NCBI GenBank assembly: GCA_002441465.1
Contig: DJWE01000005.1
Span: forward strand, 34,090-98,089
Direction: 5' to 3'
DNA length: 64,000 nucleotides
Origin: Propionibacteriaceae bacterium UBA6238
GTDB lineage: Bacteria > Actinomycetota > Actinomycetes > Propionibacteriales > Propionibacteriaceae
The position numbers and the translations under genes are program-made. Below are positions 25,165-33,702 of the stretch, in pieces; position 1 is the first letter of the stretch; each line of letters opens with the position of its first letter. Below the pieces are notes generated by a model that worked only from the letters and a program-made list of their open reading frames with translations, did no database searches and was not told the DNA's origin.

Positions 25165-26896
25165 CTACTTCCGCGCTGTGGCGCTTGATTTCGACGGCAC
25201 TCTGACCACCGGTGAAAGGCCCTCCTCAGCCGTGCTCGCTGCTCTGGCCGAGGCGCGCGGCCGCGGGCATCGGCTTGTGCTCGTCACCGGGCGCACCATG
25301 GCGCACTTGCGGTCGGGCTTCGCCGACGTAGACGACTGGTTCGACGCAATCGTCGCCGAGAACGGCGCCGTGCTTCACACGCCCGCGGGGTCACAGGTAC
25401 TGGCCCAACCGGTCGACCCTGCGTTGGCCGACGCGCTCGCCAGACGCGGGGTCGCGGTCGACCGCGGGCAGGTACTCCTTGGCTGCTCGGCAGCCCATGA
25501 CCACCTGGTCCTGGAGGAGGTCCGTCGTCTGGGAGCCGACTGCCAACTGACGCGCAACCGGGGTGCCCTGATGATCGTCCCGGCTGGAGTCACCAAGGGA
25601 TCCGGTCTGGATGCCGCGCTCAACAGCCTCGGCCTGTCCTCACACTCCGCGATCGCGATTGGCGACGCCGAGAACGACCACACCATGCTCGCGCACTGCG
25701 AGATCGGCGTCGCCGTCGCCAATGCGGTCGACTCGCTCAAGCGTCGCGCGGACATCGTCACCAACGCCCCGGACGGCAGAGGGGTGATCGAGGTCCTCCA
25801 CGGTGACCTCCTGCGGGGCCGCTCAGCTGTGCACCCCGACCGTTGGCAGATCTCACTCGGCACCTACTTCGACGCCACGCCCGCCACCATTCCGGCCTCC
25901 CAGGTCAACGTCCTTGTGACGGGGGGCACCCAGTCCGGGAAGTCCTACCTGGCCGGGCTCATCGCCGAACAGCTCATCCGGCTCGCCTACGCCGTTGTCG
26001 TGATCGACGTCGAAGGCGACCACTCCAATCTTGCCGACCTGCCCGACGTCGTTCATCTGGGAGGGCACGCGCCCGTCCCCACGACGGGGCTCTTGCGCAA
26101 CCTGTTGAGCCACCATGGCACGAGCATCGTCGCCGACCTGTCCCAGCTCACCGGCGACGAGAGGCGGAACTGGTACACCCAGGCACCACCGCGGCTCGCC
26201 GACCTGCGCCGGGACCGCGGCTTGCCCCACTGGGTGCTGGTCGACGAGGCCCACGAATCGCTCGGTCCTGCGACGGAGACCCGGAACCTGTTCGCTCCGG
26301 ACCGCAAGGGTCACTGCATGATCACCTACCACCCCACCGAGCTCTGTGCCGAGGCGCGGAACAGCATCGACATCCTTGTGTCGCTGCAGCCGACGACTCT
26401 CGATGCCGAGGACCCGGTAGTCGTCGTCACGACGGCGTTCAGCCGGCTCGCGGTCGACGATGTCCTCGCCGCGTTCTCGGCCCTGCCCGTCGGGGCTGGC
26501 CTGTTGTTGCGCGCGAGTGAGCCGGGCGTCCTGCGCCCCTTCACAGTCGGACCCCGGCGTACCGCCCACGAGCGGCACTGGCACAAGTACGCGACGGTGG
26601 ACTTGCCAGTCCACCGGCGGTTCGTGTTCCGGCGCAGCGGCGAGTCAACCTCCGGACACGAGGCAGCCAGCATGCGCGACTTCTACGATGAACTCGCCGG
26701 ATGTGAGCCCGACGTCATCATGCACCACGCCGGGGCCCACGACTTCTCCCGCTGGATCCGTGGCGTGTTCCGCGACGACCGCCTCGCCTCCGACGTCGAA
26801 CAGGTCGAGACAGAGCTCACCACTGCCTGGCAAGAGAGTGTCGAGACTGCTCGGCGCCGGCTCCGCGAGGCGGTCGAGCATCGCTACCCCGGCTGA
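25157..26896 (+). CDS. Fusion of a HAD-type phosphatase and a HerA/VirB4-like P-loop ATPase
   Basis: A 579-residue two-domain protein. Residues 1-225 are a Cof-type HAD phosphatase: catalytic Asp11 and Asp13 in ALDFDGTLTTG, Thr/Arg in LVTGRTMAHL, Lys in GVTKGSGLDAAL and the metal Asp170 in AIGDAENDHTML. Residues about 245-490 are a P-loop ATPase with Walker A GGTQSGKS (Lys262), VVIDVEGDHSNL and Walker B WVLVDEAHE (Asp363-Glu364), closest in style to HerA/DUF87 ATPases. The last 90 residues are helical and charged. It is translationally coupled to the P-type ATPase. I know of no function for this combination; regulation of the pump or a nucleic-acid role are both possible. Confidence 0.8.
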   Translation: MPDYFRAVALDFDGTLTTGERPSSAVLAALAEARGRGHRLVLVTGRTMAHLRSGFADVDDWFDAIVAENGAVLHTPAGSQVLAQPVDPALADALARRGVAVDRGQVLLGCSAAHDHLVLEEVRRLGADCQLTRNRGALMIVPAGVTKGSGLDAALNSLGLSSHSAIAIGDAENDHTMLAHCEIGVAVANAVDSLKRRADIVTNAPDGRGVIEVLHGDLLRGRSAVHPDRWQISLGTYFDATPATIPASQVNVLVTGGTQSGKSYLAGLIAEQLIRLAYAVVVIDVEGDHSNLADLPDVVHLGGHAPVPTTGLLRNLLSHHGTSIVADLSQLTGDERRNWYTQAPPRLADLRRDRGLPHWVLVDEAHESLGPATETRNLFAPDRKGHCMITYHPTELCAEARNSIDILVSLQPTTLDAEDPVVVVTTAFSRLAVDDVLAAFSALPVGAGLLLRASEPGVLRPFTVGPRRTAHERHWHKYATVDLPVHRRFVFRRSGESTSGHEAASMRDFYDELAGCEPDVIMHHAGAHDFSRWIRGVFRDDRLASDVEQVETELTTAWQESVETARRRLREAVEHRYPG

Positions 26897-27008
26897 GCCC
26901 CGGAAAGGCTGTGGTCCGGGCTCGGGGGTCTTCGCTCGCGCCGCCCGACCCGCTCGACCCCCCGTAGCCACGTTGCCGGGTTGCCCCTGATGGGGTTTCC
27001 GGACGGGC

Positions 27009-29720
27009 CTAGCCGGTGTTCTGCAGACCGGCAGCGGCCCCATTGACCGTGAGCAGCAGGACTCTTCCCCATTGTTCCTTGGTGTGCGGGTCGGACCCAG
27101 TCTCGGTTTCGGCACCCCTGTCGCGCAACAGGCGCAGGGCACGGAGCTGAAGGTGGCTGAGCGCGTCGATGTCGGGGGACCGCAGGGCGATCCTTGTGCG
27201 CAGCTGCGGCTTGTGCTGGAGGAGTTCGTCCTGATCGAGGGTGGCCAGCACGGTGCGGCGGGTGAGGTCGAACTCGGCCAGGACGGCTGCGGTGATGTCG
27301 GGGCGTCCGCCGAGGGCAAGGAATGACTCGGCCAGCTGGCGGTTGGCCTTGGCCAGGCTCATCTCGGCGATGTCGATGAGGCTTGCGAACAGTGGCCACT
27401 CCCGGTAGGCGGCGCGGAGCAGGTCCATGTCCCCGACCGCGTCCAGACCGGATCCCAGGCCGTACCAGCCGGGGACATTGGCGCGAATCTGGGCCCAGGC
27501 GAACACCCACGGGATGGCCCGGAAGTCGGACAGGTCGCGGCCCTCGGTAGCTCCGCTCCGACGCGCGGGCCTCGAACCCAGGCGTAGTTGTCCGAGTTCT
27601 TCCAGGGGGCTGGACTCGGCCACGACGTCTGCGAAGCCTGGCGTGTGCACCAGGTCGAGGTAGGTCTGTCGGGAGGTCTTCTCCACCTGCGCGGCGACGT
27701 CGGCGTACCGCAGGGCTGAGGGGTTGGCCGAGTTCACCGGATCGGTGTCGGCGAGGAGTACTGCGGAGGTGAGCCGCTCGAGGTGGGCCTGGGCGAGGGC
27801 GACGTCTGCGTAGCGGGCGAAGATGACTTCGCCTTGTTCGGTGACCTTGAACCGGTCGGCGACCGACCCGGGAGGTTGCGCCAGGATCGCCCGGTGCACC
27901 GGACCCCCGCCACGGCCGAGGGATCCGCCGCGCCCGTGGAAGATGGTCAGTCGAACTTCGTGTCGCTTGGCCCAGGCAACCAGATCGGTCTGGGTGTCGT
28001 ACAAGGTGAGGGTCGCGCTGGCCGGTCCGACATCCTTGGCGCTGTCGGAATAGCCGACCATCACTTCGACGTTTCGGTCGCGCTGACCCAGCCAGCTCTG
28101 GGTGCTCTCCAGCTGCAGCCATTCCTCGAGTACGGCGGTCGCACCGTTGAGGTCGCGACCGGTTTCGAACAGAGGGACAACGTCAAGCCGCAGCGGCCGG
28201 TCGCCCACCGCCAGCCGGGCCAGGGCCCGCACCGTCACCAGATGCTCGGCATGCTGGGTGAAGCTGACCACATAGCGCCCGCAGCAGCGCCGGCCCCAGC
28301 GTTCCTGCATCAGGGCCATCACCCGCAGGGTATCGAGCACCTCGCGGGTGGATTCCGTGATCGGCCGGACGTGGTCAGGCCAGCCGTGGACGGCCAGGTC
28401 GTCGAGCAGGGTCAGTCGGCTGCCGTCCGTGACAGCACCATCGAGTTGGGAGAGCAACTCCTCGATCGCGGCGGCGTGGACCGCGCTGTGCTGGCGGACC
28501 TCGATCTCCGCCAGATGGAAGCCGAACGTCTCGGCCTGCCAGATCAGGTGCTGCAACTCGCCGTGTGCGCCGCGGACGTCCCCGGCCAGTCGCAGCGAAG
28601 TCTGAACCAGTCTCAGGTCGGCAAGTAGTTCGCCCGGGTCGCGGTAGGCCAGATCGAGGCTGGCCCGGCGGGTCGCGACGAGGCGGGCGGCAACGAACAG
28701 GAGCTTGTGCCGATGTGATTCACCCGGTGAGGACGCGGCGATCTCCGCGAAGACCTGTGGTGCTGTGACGGCGTCCACGGCGAGGGAGTTGCGCAACGCC
28801 GGCGACGCAGGGGTGTTCTCATCGCTCATGGTGAGGGTTCGGGCCACCCGCTCGGTGCCTTCGGCCAGGGCGCGCAGCACGTGGTCGGCATGGATGGCCA
28901 TGGTCTGCCGGGTGACCTCGGCGGTGACGAACGGGTTGCCGTCACGGTCACCGCCGACCCAGGTCCCGAACCTTGCGAAGGCGGGAACGACTGGCGCCTG
29001 CCAGCCGGGCTCACCCCCGCCCAGGGCACGCTCGACGGCTCTGTACAGGCGCGGCACGGCCCTGAACAGGGTCTGGTCGAAGACCGTCATGAGCGTGCGG
29101 ACCTCGTCGGTCGGCTGGGGCGGGGTGCTGCGCAATGGTGAGGTCCGGTGGAGGATGTTGATCTCCTCCAGCATTCGCCGTCGAGCGAAGGCCTGCTCAT
29201 GGGGACCGTTGCGGGCGTCGTCGTACCTCTCGAGCTGGACGGCGATGCGGTTCAATGCCGAAGCCACGGCCCGGCGTCGAGCCTCGGTCGGGTGCGCGGT
29301 GAACACCGGATGGACGACCAAGCGGTCGAGCCGGGACGCCACCTGTGGCCCCAGCGCAGCGACGTCTGGCCAGACATCGTCGGTGACAGGAGCATCGGAG
29401 CTTCGCCCGCCGCTCTGTCCGCGGGACCGGTGCCGTTCCTCAGCGAGGTTGGTCAAGTGGAAGTGCACGGTGAGCGCCTGGGCCAGGCGAGCGGCCTCGG
29501 AGACGTCAAGGGCATCAACGATGCGCCGGGGAGCATCCTGGTCGCCATCGCAGAGCGCACGCGTCGTGGCGTTGCGCAGGTCGGCCATCAGGGCGGCGAG
29601 CTGGCCCTGCCCCGCCTCGGTCAGCACCTGGTTGTGGAGTGCTGTGAGAAGCGCGATATCGGCGTCCAGCAATCCATCCACGCGGCGTCCCGCGTGGGTG
29701 CGGGGCTCATGACTAGTCAC
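27009..29720 (-). CDS. ppc: Phosphoenolpyruvate carboxylase
   Basis: It fixes bicarbonate onto PEP to give oxaloacetate, using Mg2+ or Mn2+, in the cytosol. The 903-residue chain is full length. Catalytic regions are present: VHPVFTAHPTEARRRAV (active-site His), GGDRDGNPFVT, VMVGYSDSAKDVG (second signature), FHGRGGSLGRGGGP (mobile loop and Arg), KVTEQGEVIFARY and the C-terminal LLLTVNGAAAGLQNTG. GTG at 29720 is chosen because AGGAGG lies 6 nt upstream; the frame extends 25 codons further without one. The gene is divergent from a winged-helix regulator, and a beta-carbonic anhydrase that could supply bicarbonate lies 1.1 kb away. Confidence 0.95.
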   Translation of the reverse strand: MTSHEPRTHAGRRVDGLLDADIALLTALHNQVLTEAGQGQLAALMADLRNATTRALCDGDQDAPRRIVDALDVSEAARLAQALTVHFHLTNLAEERHRSRGQSGGRSSDAPVTDDVWPDVAALGPQVASRLDRLVVHPVFTAHPTEARRRAVASALNRIAVQLERYDDARNGPHEQAFARRRMLEEINILHRTSPLRSTPPQPTDEVRTLMTVFDQTLFRAVPRLYRAVERALGGGEPGWQAPVVPAFARFGTWVGGDRDGNPFVTAEVTRQTMAIHADHVLRALAEGTERVARTLTMSDENTPASPALRNSLAVDAVTAPQVFAEIAASSPGESHRHKLLFVAARLVATRRASLDLAYRDPGELLADLRLVQTSLRLAGDVRGAHGELQHLIWQAETFGFHLAEIEVRQHSAVHAAAIEELLSQLDGAVTDGSRLTLLDDLAVHGWPDHVRPITESTREVLDTLRVMALMQERWGRRCCGRYVVSFTQHAEHLVTVRALARLAVGDRPLRLDVVPLFETGRDLNGATAVLEEWLQLESTQSWLGQRDRNVEVMVGYSDSAKDVGPASATLTLYDTQTDLVAWAKRHEVRLTIFHGRGGSLGRGGGPVHRAILAQPPGSVADRFKVTEQGEVIFARYADVALAQAHLERLTSAVLLADTDPVNSANPSALRYADVAAQVEKTSRQTYLDLVHTPGFADVVAESSPLEELGQLRLGSRPARRSGATEGRDLSDFRAIPWVFAWAQIRANVPGWYGLGSGLDAVGDMDLLRAAYREWPLFASLIDIAEMSLAKANRQLAESFLALGGRPDITAAVLAEFDLTRRTVLATLDQDELLQHKPQLRTRIALRSPDIDALSHLQLRALRLLRDRGAETETGSDPHTKEQWGRVLLLTVNGAAAGLQNTG

Positions 29721-29875
29721 AGCAGTCCTCCTGAACTCAACCCCGACGAGAAGCGGCTTGGCATGGCCCTGGACGCAGCCATCGTCATCCGGCACCGGAC
29801 AGATCCGTACATTTGGGTAGTCATGTGTACAGCGCCTCCCACTCTTGGAAGTCTAACTCACGTATCATCCTTCGT

Positions 29876-30244
29876 ATGAGTACGAGCGGCTGGACGTTCC
29901 TGTCGAACTATGGACATGTGCTCGTCGCGCTGTCCACATATCCGGACGCTCGGATGCGCGACATCGCCGACATGGTCGGAATCACGGAGCGGGCGGTGCA
30001 GCAGATCGTCCGCGAACTCGTCGACCAGGGCTACGTCTTCAAGGACAAGGACGGACGACGCAACCGCTATCACATCGCCCACCACGCGCACCTGCGACAC
30101 GAACTCGAAGCCGGAGTCAGCCTCGGCGAATTCGTGGCACTGGCGAGGCGGCCTGTCGACCGGGCACGGCTGCCCCGCCCGTCCAAGCCCATCCATCGCG
30201 GCGGGCTGGAAATGGCCGGACCGGCTGACAGTGCGCCGGCCTGA
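29876..30244 (+). CDS. Winged-helix (MarR-like) transcriptional regulator
   Basis: A 122-residue protein whose first 85 residues form a winged helix: WTFLSNYGHVLVALSTYPDARMRDIADMVGITERAVQQIVRELVDQGYVFKDKDGRRNRYHI, with the recognition helix at ITERAVQQIVREL. The C-terminal 35 residues are Pro- and Arg-rich. It is divergent from ppc (155 bp) and upstream of the carbonic anhydrase gene, so control of either is plausible. The ATG at 29876 lies 7 nt after a -10-like TATCAT (29863-29868) and lacks a ribosome site, so it is probably leaderless. Its end overlaps the next minus-strand gene by 128 bp. Confidence 0.83.
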   Translation: MSTSGWTFLSNYGHVLVALSTYPDARMRDIADMVGITERAVQQIVRELVDQGYVFKDKDGRRNRYHIAHHAHLRHELEAGVSLGEFVALARRPVDRARLPRPSKPIHRGGLEMAGPADSAPA

Positions 30245-30683
30245 GTGCGTCAAGGGCGGTAGCCACGGGCGGTTGGCCTGACCACACGGTCACCGCACCG
30301 GTGTCCTCCCCGGCAATGGAAGCCAACTCCTCGGTGCGATCCGCAAGCGCCTCCTGTGCGCGCCGGTGTCGCCACGCCAACAGTGCGGCATCGAGCGTCC
30401 ACACCCCAGGACCGGGATCCACCATCACTGTGGCGTCCTTCCCCTCATCGAGGAGACGTCGCAGCGACGCTGCGGTTTCTGGAGTGACCGGAACCCAAGC
30501 GTCCACGCAGAAGGCCTCAGGTCCATCAGATTCCTCCATCATGGGTGGATCCGCAGCCTTGCCCTTCCCAGCGCTAGGACCCCGTCGGCCCGAAAGCAGG
30601 GCGACCACGGCCAGGAGCGGGAACAGGACCAGGACCAGAACTCCGGCCAGCTCCGCTAGCCAACCCCACTCCCAGACGTCCAC
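30117..30683 (-). CDS. Membrane-anchored protein of unknown function
   Basis: A 188-residue protein with one N-terminal transmembrane helix (LAELAGVLVLVLFPLLAVVALLSG, residues about 8-31), an acidic linker (MMEESDGPEAFCVDAW) and a small soluble region (PVTPETAASLRRLLDEGKDATVMVDPGPGVWTLDAALLAWRHRRAQEALADRTEEL). GTG at 30683 has GGAGG six nt upstream; the frame is open 52 codons further without support. Codon pattern and the helix make it likely to be real. Its 3' end overlaps the winged-helix gene tail to tail by 128 bp. No family recognised. Confidence 0.55.
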   Translation of the reverse strand: MDVWEWGWLAELAGVLVLVLFPLLAVVALLSGRRGPSAGKGKAADPPMMEESDGPEAFCVDAWVPVTPETAASLRRLLDEGKDATVMVDPGPGVWTLDAALLAWRHRRAQEALADRTEELASIAGEDTGAVTVWSGQPPVATALDALRPAHCQPVRPFPARRDGWAWTGGAAVPGRQAASPVPRIRRG

Positions 30684-30821
30684 CTGACACCTCCGAGCCC
30701 CAACCTGGGCGGGGGTTCTCCGCGGTCCGTGAGCAGCAGGCCGGTTCAAGGCGTCAATCCGCCGACCTTCGTTGCCTCCGCCCGGTAGCGAAGAACCCCC
30801 GTGCGGCCTATTATTCACGAA

Positions 30822-30850
30822 TTGCATTACGTATGTCAATGCACTAGGTT
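30822..30850 (+). promoter_or_regulatory. Leaderless promoter of the carbonic anhydrase gene
   Basis: -35 TTGCAT (30822-30827), 17-bp spacer and -10 TAGGTT (30845-30850), followed by 7 nt and the ATG at 30858, with no ribosome site. The surrounding AT-rich stretch (TATTATTCACGAATTGCAT) stands out from the GC-rich neighbourhood. Confidence 0.65.
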
Positions 30851-30857
30851 CGTCGCC

Positions 30858-31355
30858 ATGGACGCTGGTGGCTTCGCCGACCTCCTCGCAGCCAACCGCC
30901 GCTACTCCATCTCAGCGCCCCCCAACTTTGACGGCATCGCTCACGCCGGCGTCGGCATCGTCACCTGCATGGACTCCCGCCTGCAGCCACTGGAGATGGT
31001 CGGACTGGTCCTTGGCGAAGCCAAGATCCTGCGCACCCCCGGCGGGCACGTTACCGAAGACGCCCTGCGCGGCCTGGTCCTGGGCGTGCACCTGTTGGGG
31101 GTGACCCGGATCCTGATCGTTCAGCACACCCGCTGCGCCATGGCAGGCGGAGACGACGCTTGGATGCGCCAACGCGTCACAAAGGCGACCGGAGCCGACC
31201 TGACCGGTTTCCACATTGGCGCCGACCCCAACCAGCTGGATCGGCTTCAGATGGACGCCGAAATGGTGCGCAGCCACCCGCTGATCACGGCGCGCGCGCA
31301 GGTCGGCGGTTTCCTCTACAACGTTGACACGGGCCTTCTCGAACAGCACGTGTGA
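30858..31355 (+). CDS. Beta-class carbonic anhydrase
   Basis: A 165-residue zinc enzyme that interconverts CO2 and bicarbonate. The zinc ligands are visible: Cys37 and Asp39-Arg41 in VTCMDSRLQP, and His90 and Cys93 in IVQHTRCAM; GGHVTEDALRGLVLGVHLLG is the family helix. It belongs to the short beta-CA clade common in actinobacteria. ATG at 30858 is preferred over the longer frame because it lies 7 nt after a good -10 box. It stands downstream of the winged-helix gene and close to ppc, which uses bicarbonate; joint function is inferred. Confidence 0.92.
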   Translation: MDAGGFADLLAANRRYSISAPPNFDGIAHAGVGIVTCMDSRLQPLEMVGLVLGEAKILRTPGGHVTEDALRGLVLGVHLLGVTRILIVQHTRCAMAGGDDAWMRQRVTKATGADLTGFHIGADPNQLDRLQMDAEMVRSHPLITARAQVGGFLYNVDTGLLEQHV

Positions 31356-31457
31356 GACACACCGGTGCCAAGGGAAACTACGCAAGCAGAGCCCTGTCCG
31401 CGGCCCGTAATCCAAATCGCGCCGATCGGCTCCGTTGATGGCTGGGTGAGACCTGGG

Positions 31458-32354
31458 TCAGGACCGGTCTTGCTTGATCAGTCCAACGGGACAATGGGCA
31501 TGAGCCAGGACCCCGCGGATCGAGCCGCCCACCACACCGCGGCGGTGGCGAACTCCTAGGATCAGCAAGTCGACGGACTTGGTCACCTCGACCAGCGCGT
31601 CCACAGGGTCCCCGAGCAGTAGTTCAACCTCCATCGACACTCCGGGGTGCCCCTCGCGGAGGTTGCCCAATTGGTGCTCCAGATCAGTCGCGGCGGCCCG
31701 GACAAACTCGCCCCCCTCCACGCCGACCGTCTCGGGTGCAACGTGGACCAGGCGGAGGTGTGCCTTGCGAGCTTCTGCCTCCCGGATTCCCCATTCCAGC
31801 GCAGACCCAGGAATCGACCGACTGCCCACCGCCACAGCAACTGCTCGCAACCCGCCCGTCCGGTGGGGCGTGGACGCCGCCGAAATCACGATCACCGGAC
31901 ACTCAGCGCGCATGGCGGCCGCCAGGCTGGTCGAGCCGACGAACATCCGCTCCAACCCGCTCATCGAACGCCGCCCCACGACCATCAGAGCAGCGCCCCC
32001 ACTCAGAGCACCCAGCACGGCCCCCGGTGAACCGACCAATACCTCCGCACGGGTGCGCTCAGTCGGGAACCCCTCATCCGCGAGGACCCTCAGTGCATCG
32101 GACACTTTGGATTCACCTGCCTGCCGAAGCGTCTGCGGCGTCGAAACCAGCTCCCAGAGGTCACTCACCGGGGCCCGGTCGTCGACGACATTCACGACCC
32201 AGAGGTCGCCGCCGCTGTACTGGGCTTGCCTCATCGCGTAGCGAAGGGCGCGCACCCCATCTGGTGAACCGTCGACACCGACCAGGATCCGCGGCACCGC
32301 GGCTGCGCGCGCCTCTTCCTCGTCCACGATTCGACGATCTTCGATGTGTACCAA
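31458..32354 (-). CDS. Universal stress protein with two UspA domains
   Basis: A 298-residue cytosolic protein made of two UspA domains. Domain 1 (about 20-160) begins PRILVGVDGSPDGVRALRYA and carries the ATP loop VVGRRSMSGLERMFVGSTS. Domain 2 (about 165-298) begins RAVAVAVGSRS and carries LILGVRHRRGVVGGSIRG, both of the G-x2-G-x9-G-S/T kind, so ATP binding is likely. Start is TTG at 32354 with AAGGG seven nt upstream. It is the last gene of a minus-strand run after the lipoyl-domain gene (92-bp gap). Tandem Usps in actinobacteria respond to hypoxia or stationary phase; the trigger here is unknown. Confidence 0.9.
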   Translation of the reverse strand: MVHIEDRRIVDEEEARAAAVPRILVGVDGSPDGVRALRYAMRQAQYSGGDLWVVNVVDDRAPVSDLWELVSTPQTLRQAGESKVSDALRVLADEGFPTERTRAEVLVGSPGAVLGALSGGAALMVVGRRSMSGLERMFVGSTSLAAAMRAECPVIVISAASTPHRTGGLRAVAVAVGSRSIPGSALEWGIREAEARKAHLRLVHVAPETVGVEGGEFVRAAATDLEHQLGNLREGHPGVSMEVELLLGDPVDALVEVTKSVDLLILGVRHRRGVVGGSIRGVLAHAHCPVGLIKQDRS

Positions 32355-32446
32355 CCGTCAACCCTTCCATTACGGGCCGCCGTTCCGCGATCCACGGCGA
32401 TCGAACGGCCGCTTCTGTGACACCTCGATGTCGGGGCGTCTGCCGC

Positions 32447-32680
32447 TCAGCCGACCCGGGCGATAGCGGAACCCTGGGCGGCCGCGTCCCCTTCAGCCGT
32501 CAGAATGTGCACGACTCCGGACATCGGGGCCGCGACCTCCTGGGCGACCTTGTCGACCTGTACCTCGGCGAGCAGCTGGCCGGTGGTGACGACCTGGCCG
32601 TCAGTCACGAACCAGGTTGCCACCACCCCTTCGGCGTCCGGCCGCTCCCGCGACAGGGTGGGAAACAGGACGTCGGTCAT
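32447..32680 (-). CDS. Free-standing lipoyl (biotinyl/lipoyl-attachment) domain protein
   Basis: A 77-residue protein that is just one swinging-arm domain: VLFPTLSRERPDAEGVVATWFVTDGQVVTTGQLLAEVQVDKVAQEVAAPMSGVV. The modified residue is Lys44 in the DKV turn typical of lipoyl rather than biotinyl domains. It lacks the peripheral-subunit-binding and acyltransferase domains of an E2. It starts inside the E1-beta stop (4-bp overlap), so it is made together with E1 and is presumably its acyl acceptor. How the acyl group leaves without an E2 in the operon is open. Confidence 0.85.
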   Translation of the reverse strand: MTDVLFPTLSRERPDAEGVVATWFVTDGQVVTTGQLLAEVQVDKVAQEVAAPMSGVVHILTAEGDAAAQGSAIARVG

Positions 32681-33702
32681 GCACCGACGACCATCCGGAT
32701 GGCGGCCTCGATCCGGTCGGGACGCGGGAGGATGGCGTACTCGAGGGCGTGGGCGTAGGGCACCGGCACGTCCGGGTTGCCCACTCTGACGACAGGCGCC
32801 TTGAGCAGGGACGGGTCGGCGTCTGTGATGGTTGCGGCCACCTCACCCGACATCCCGAAGGACAGGTAGTCCTCGTCGACGACGACCAGTCGTCCGGTCT
32901 TTGCCACCGACTGCAGGATCGCGTGCCGGTCAAGGGGCACGAGGCTCCGCAGGTCGATAACCTCGACGCTGATGCCCTGCGGGGCGAGCGCTTCAGCGAC
33001 GTCGAGGCAGTGGTGCACGGACAGGGAGATCGTCACGACGGTCACGTCCGTCCCCTCCCTGGCGAGGTTGGCCGTGCCGATCGGCACCTCATAGGCCTCG
33101 GCAGGTACGTCGGCGATCGATCGGGGATTCTTCGCCATCCACGGCAGGCCCATCACGCCCTTGTGGAACATGTAGACGACGGGGTTGTCATCGCGGATCG
33201 CCGCGGTCATCAGCCCCTTGGCGTCGTAGGGATTGCTCGGCACCACTATCTTCATGCCGGGCAGATGGGCGAAGGTGCCCCACAGGCACTGGGAATGCTG
33301 GGCGCCGTCGGAGTAGCCGCCGCCGACGGCCATCGTCAGCACCATCGGCACTTTCACGTTGCCGCCCGATTCGAAGCCGATCTTCGCCATGTGGTTGTAG
33401 ATCTGGTCCAGGCACACACCCATGAAGTCGGAGAACATCAGTTCGGCGATGGGTCGCATGCCCTCGGTGGCTGCCCCGATCGCGAGCCCGATGAAGGCGC
33501 TCTCCGAGATCGGGGTGTCGAGCACCCGGGACGGGCCGTACTTGTCGAGCAGTCCCGTGGTGGAGGAGAAGATGCCGCCGTACATGCCGACGTCCTCACC
33601 CAGGTAGATGACGCGCTCGTCGCGTTCCATCTCGAGGTCGATGGCCTGGACCATCGCCTTGGAGGTGGTCAGTCGCTCTGACCGCACTTCTGTGATTGTC
33701 AT
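32677..33702 (-). CDS. 2-oxo acid / acetoin dehydrogenase E1 component, beta subunit
   Basis: A 341-residue transketolase-like subunit that pairs with E1-alpha to form the thiamin-diphosphate site. Markers are IYLGEDVGMYGGIFSSTTGLLDKYGPSRVLDTPISESAFIGLAIGAA (residues about 30-80, with the catalytic Glu in PISES), AELMFSDFMGVCLDQIYNHMAK, VPSNPYDAKGLM and the C-terminal VIDLRSLVPLDRHAI. The ATG at 33702 overlaps the E1-alpha stop in ATGA, and the stop overlaps the lipoyl gene in the same way, so all three are translationally coupled. Sequence is of the acetoin/branched-chain type; the substrate is not certain. Confidence 0.92.
   Translation of the reverse strand: MTITEVRSERLTTSKAMVQAIDLEMERDERVIYLGEDVGMYGGIFSSTTGLLDKYGPSRVLDTPISESAFIGLAIGAATEGMRPIAELMFSDFMGVCLDQIYNHMAKIGFESGGNVKVPMVLTMAVGGGYSDGAQHSQCLWGTFAHLPGMKIVVPSNPYDAKGLMTAAIRDDNPVVYMFHKGVMGLPWMAKNPRSIADVPAEAYEVPIGTANLAREGTDVTVVTISLSVHHCLDVAEALAPQGISVEVIDLRSLVPLDRHAILQSVAKTGRLVVVDEDYLSFGMSGEVAATITDADPSLLKAPVVRVGNPDVPVPYAHALEYAILPRPDRIEAAIRMVVGA

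Noticed and set aside
25157..26896. HerA-like fusion as the missing conjugation ATPase (VirB4/coupling protein)
   Set aside because: It is coupled to the ion pump far from the relaxase, has an N-terminal phosphatase and no membrane segments, so a transfer role is less likely than a cargo role.
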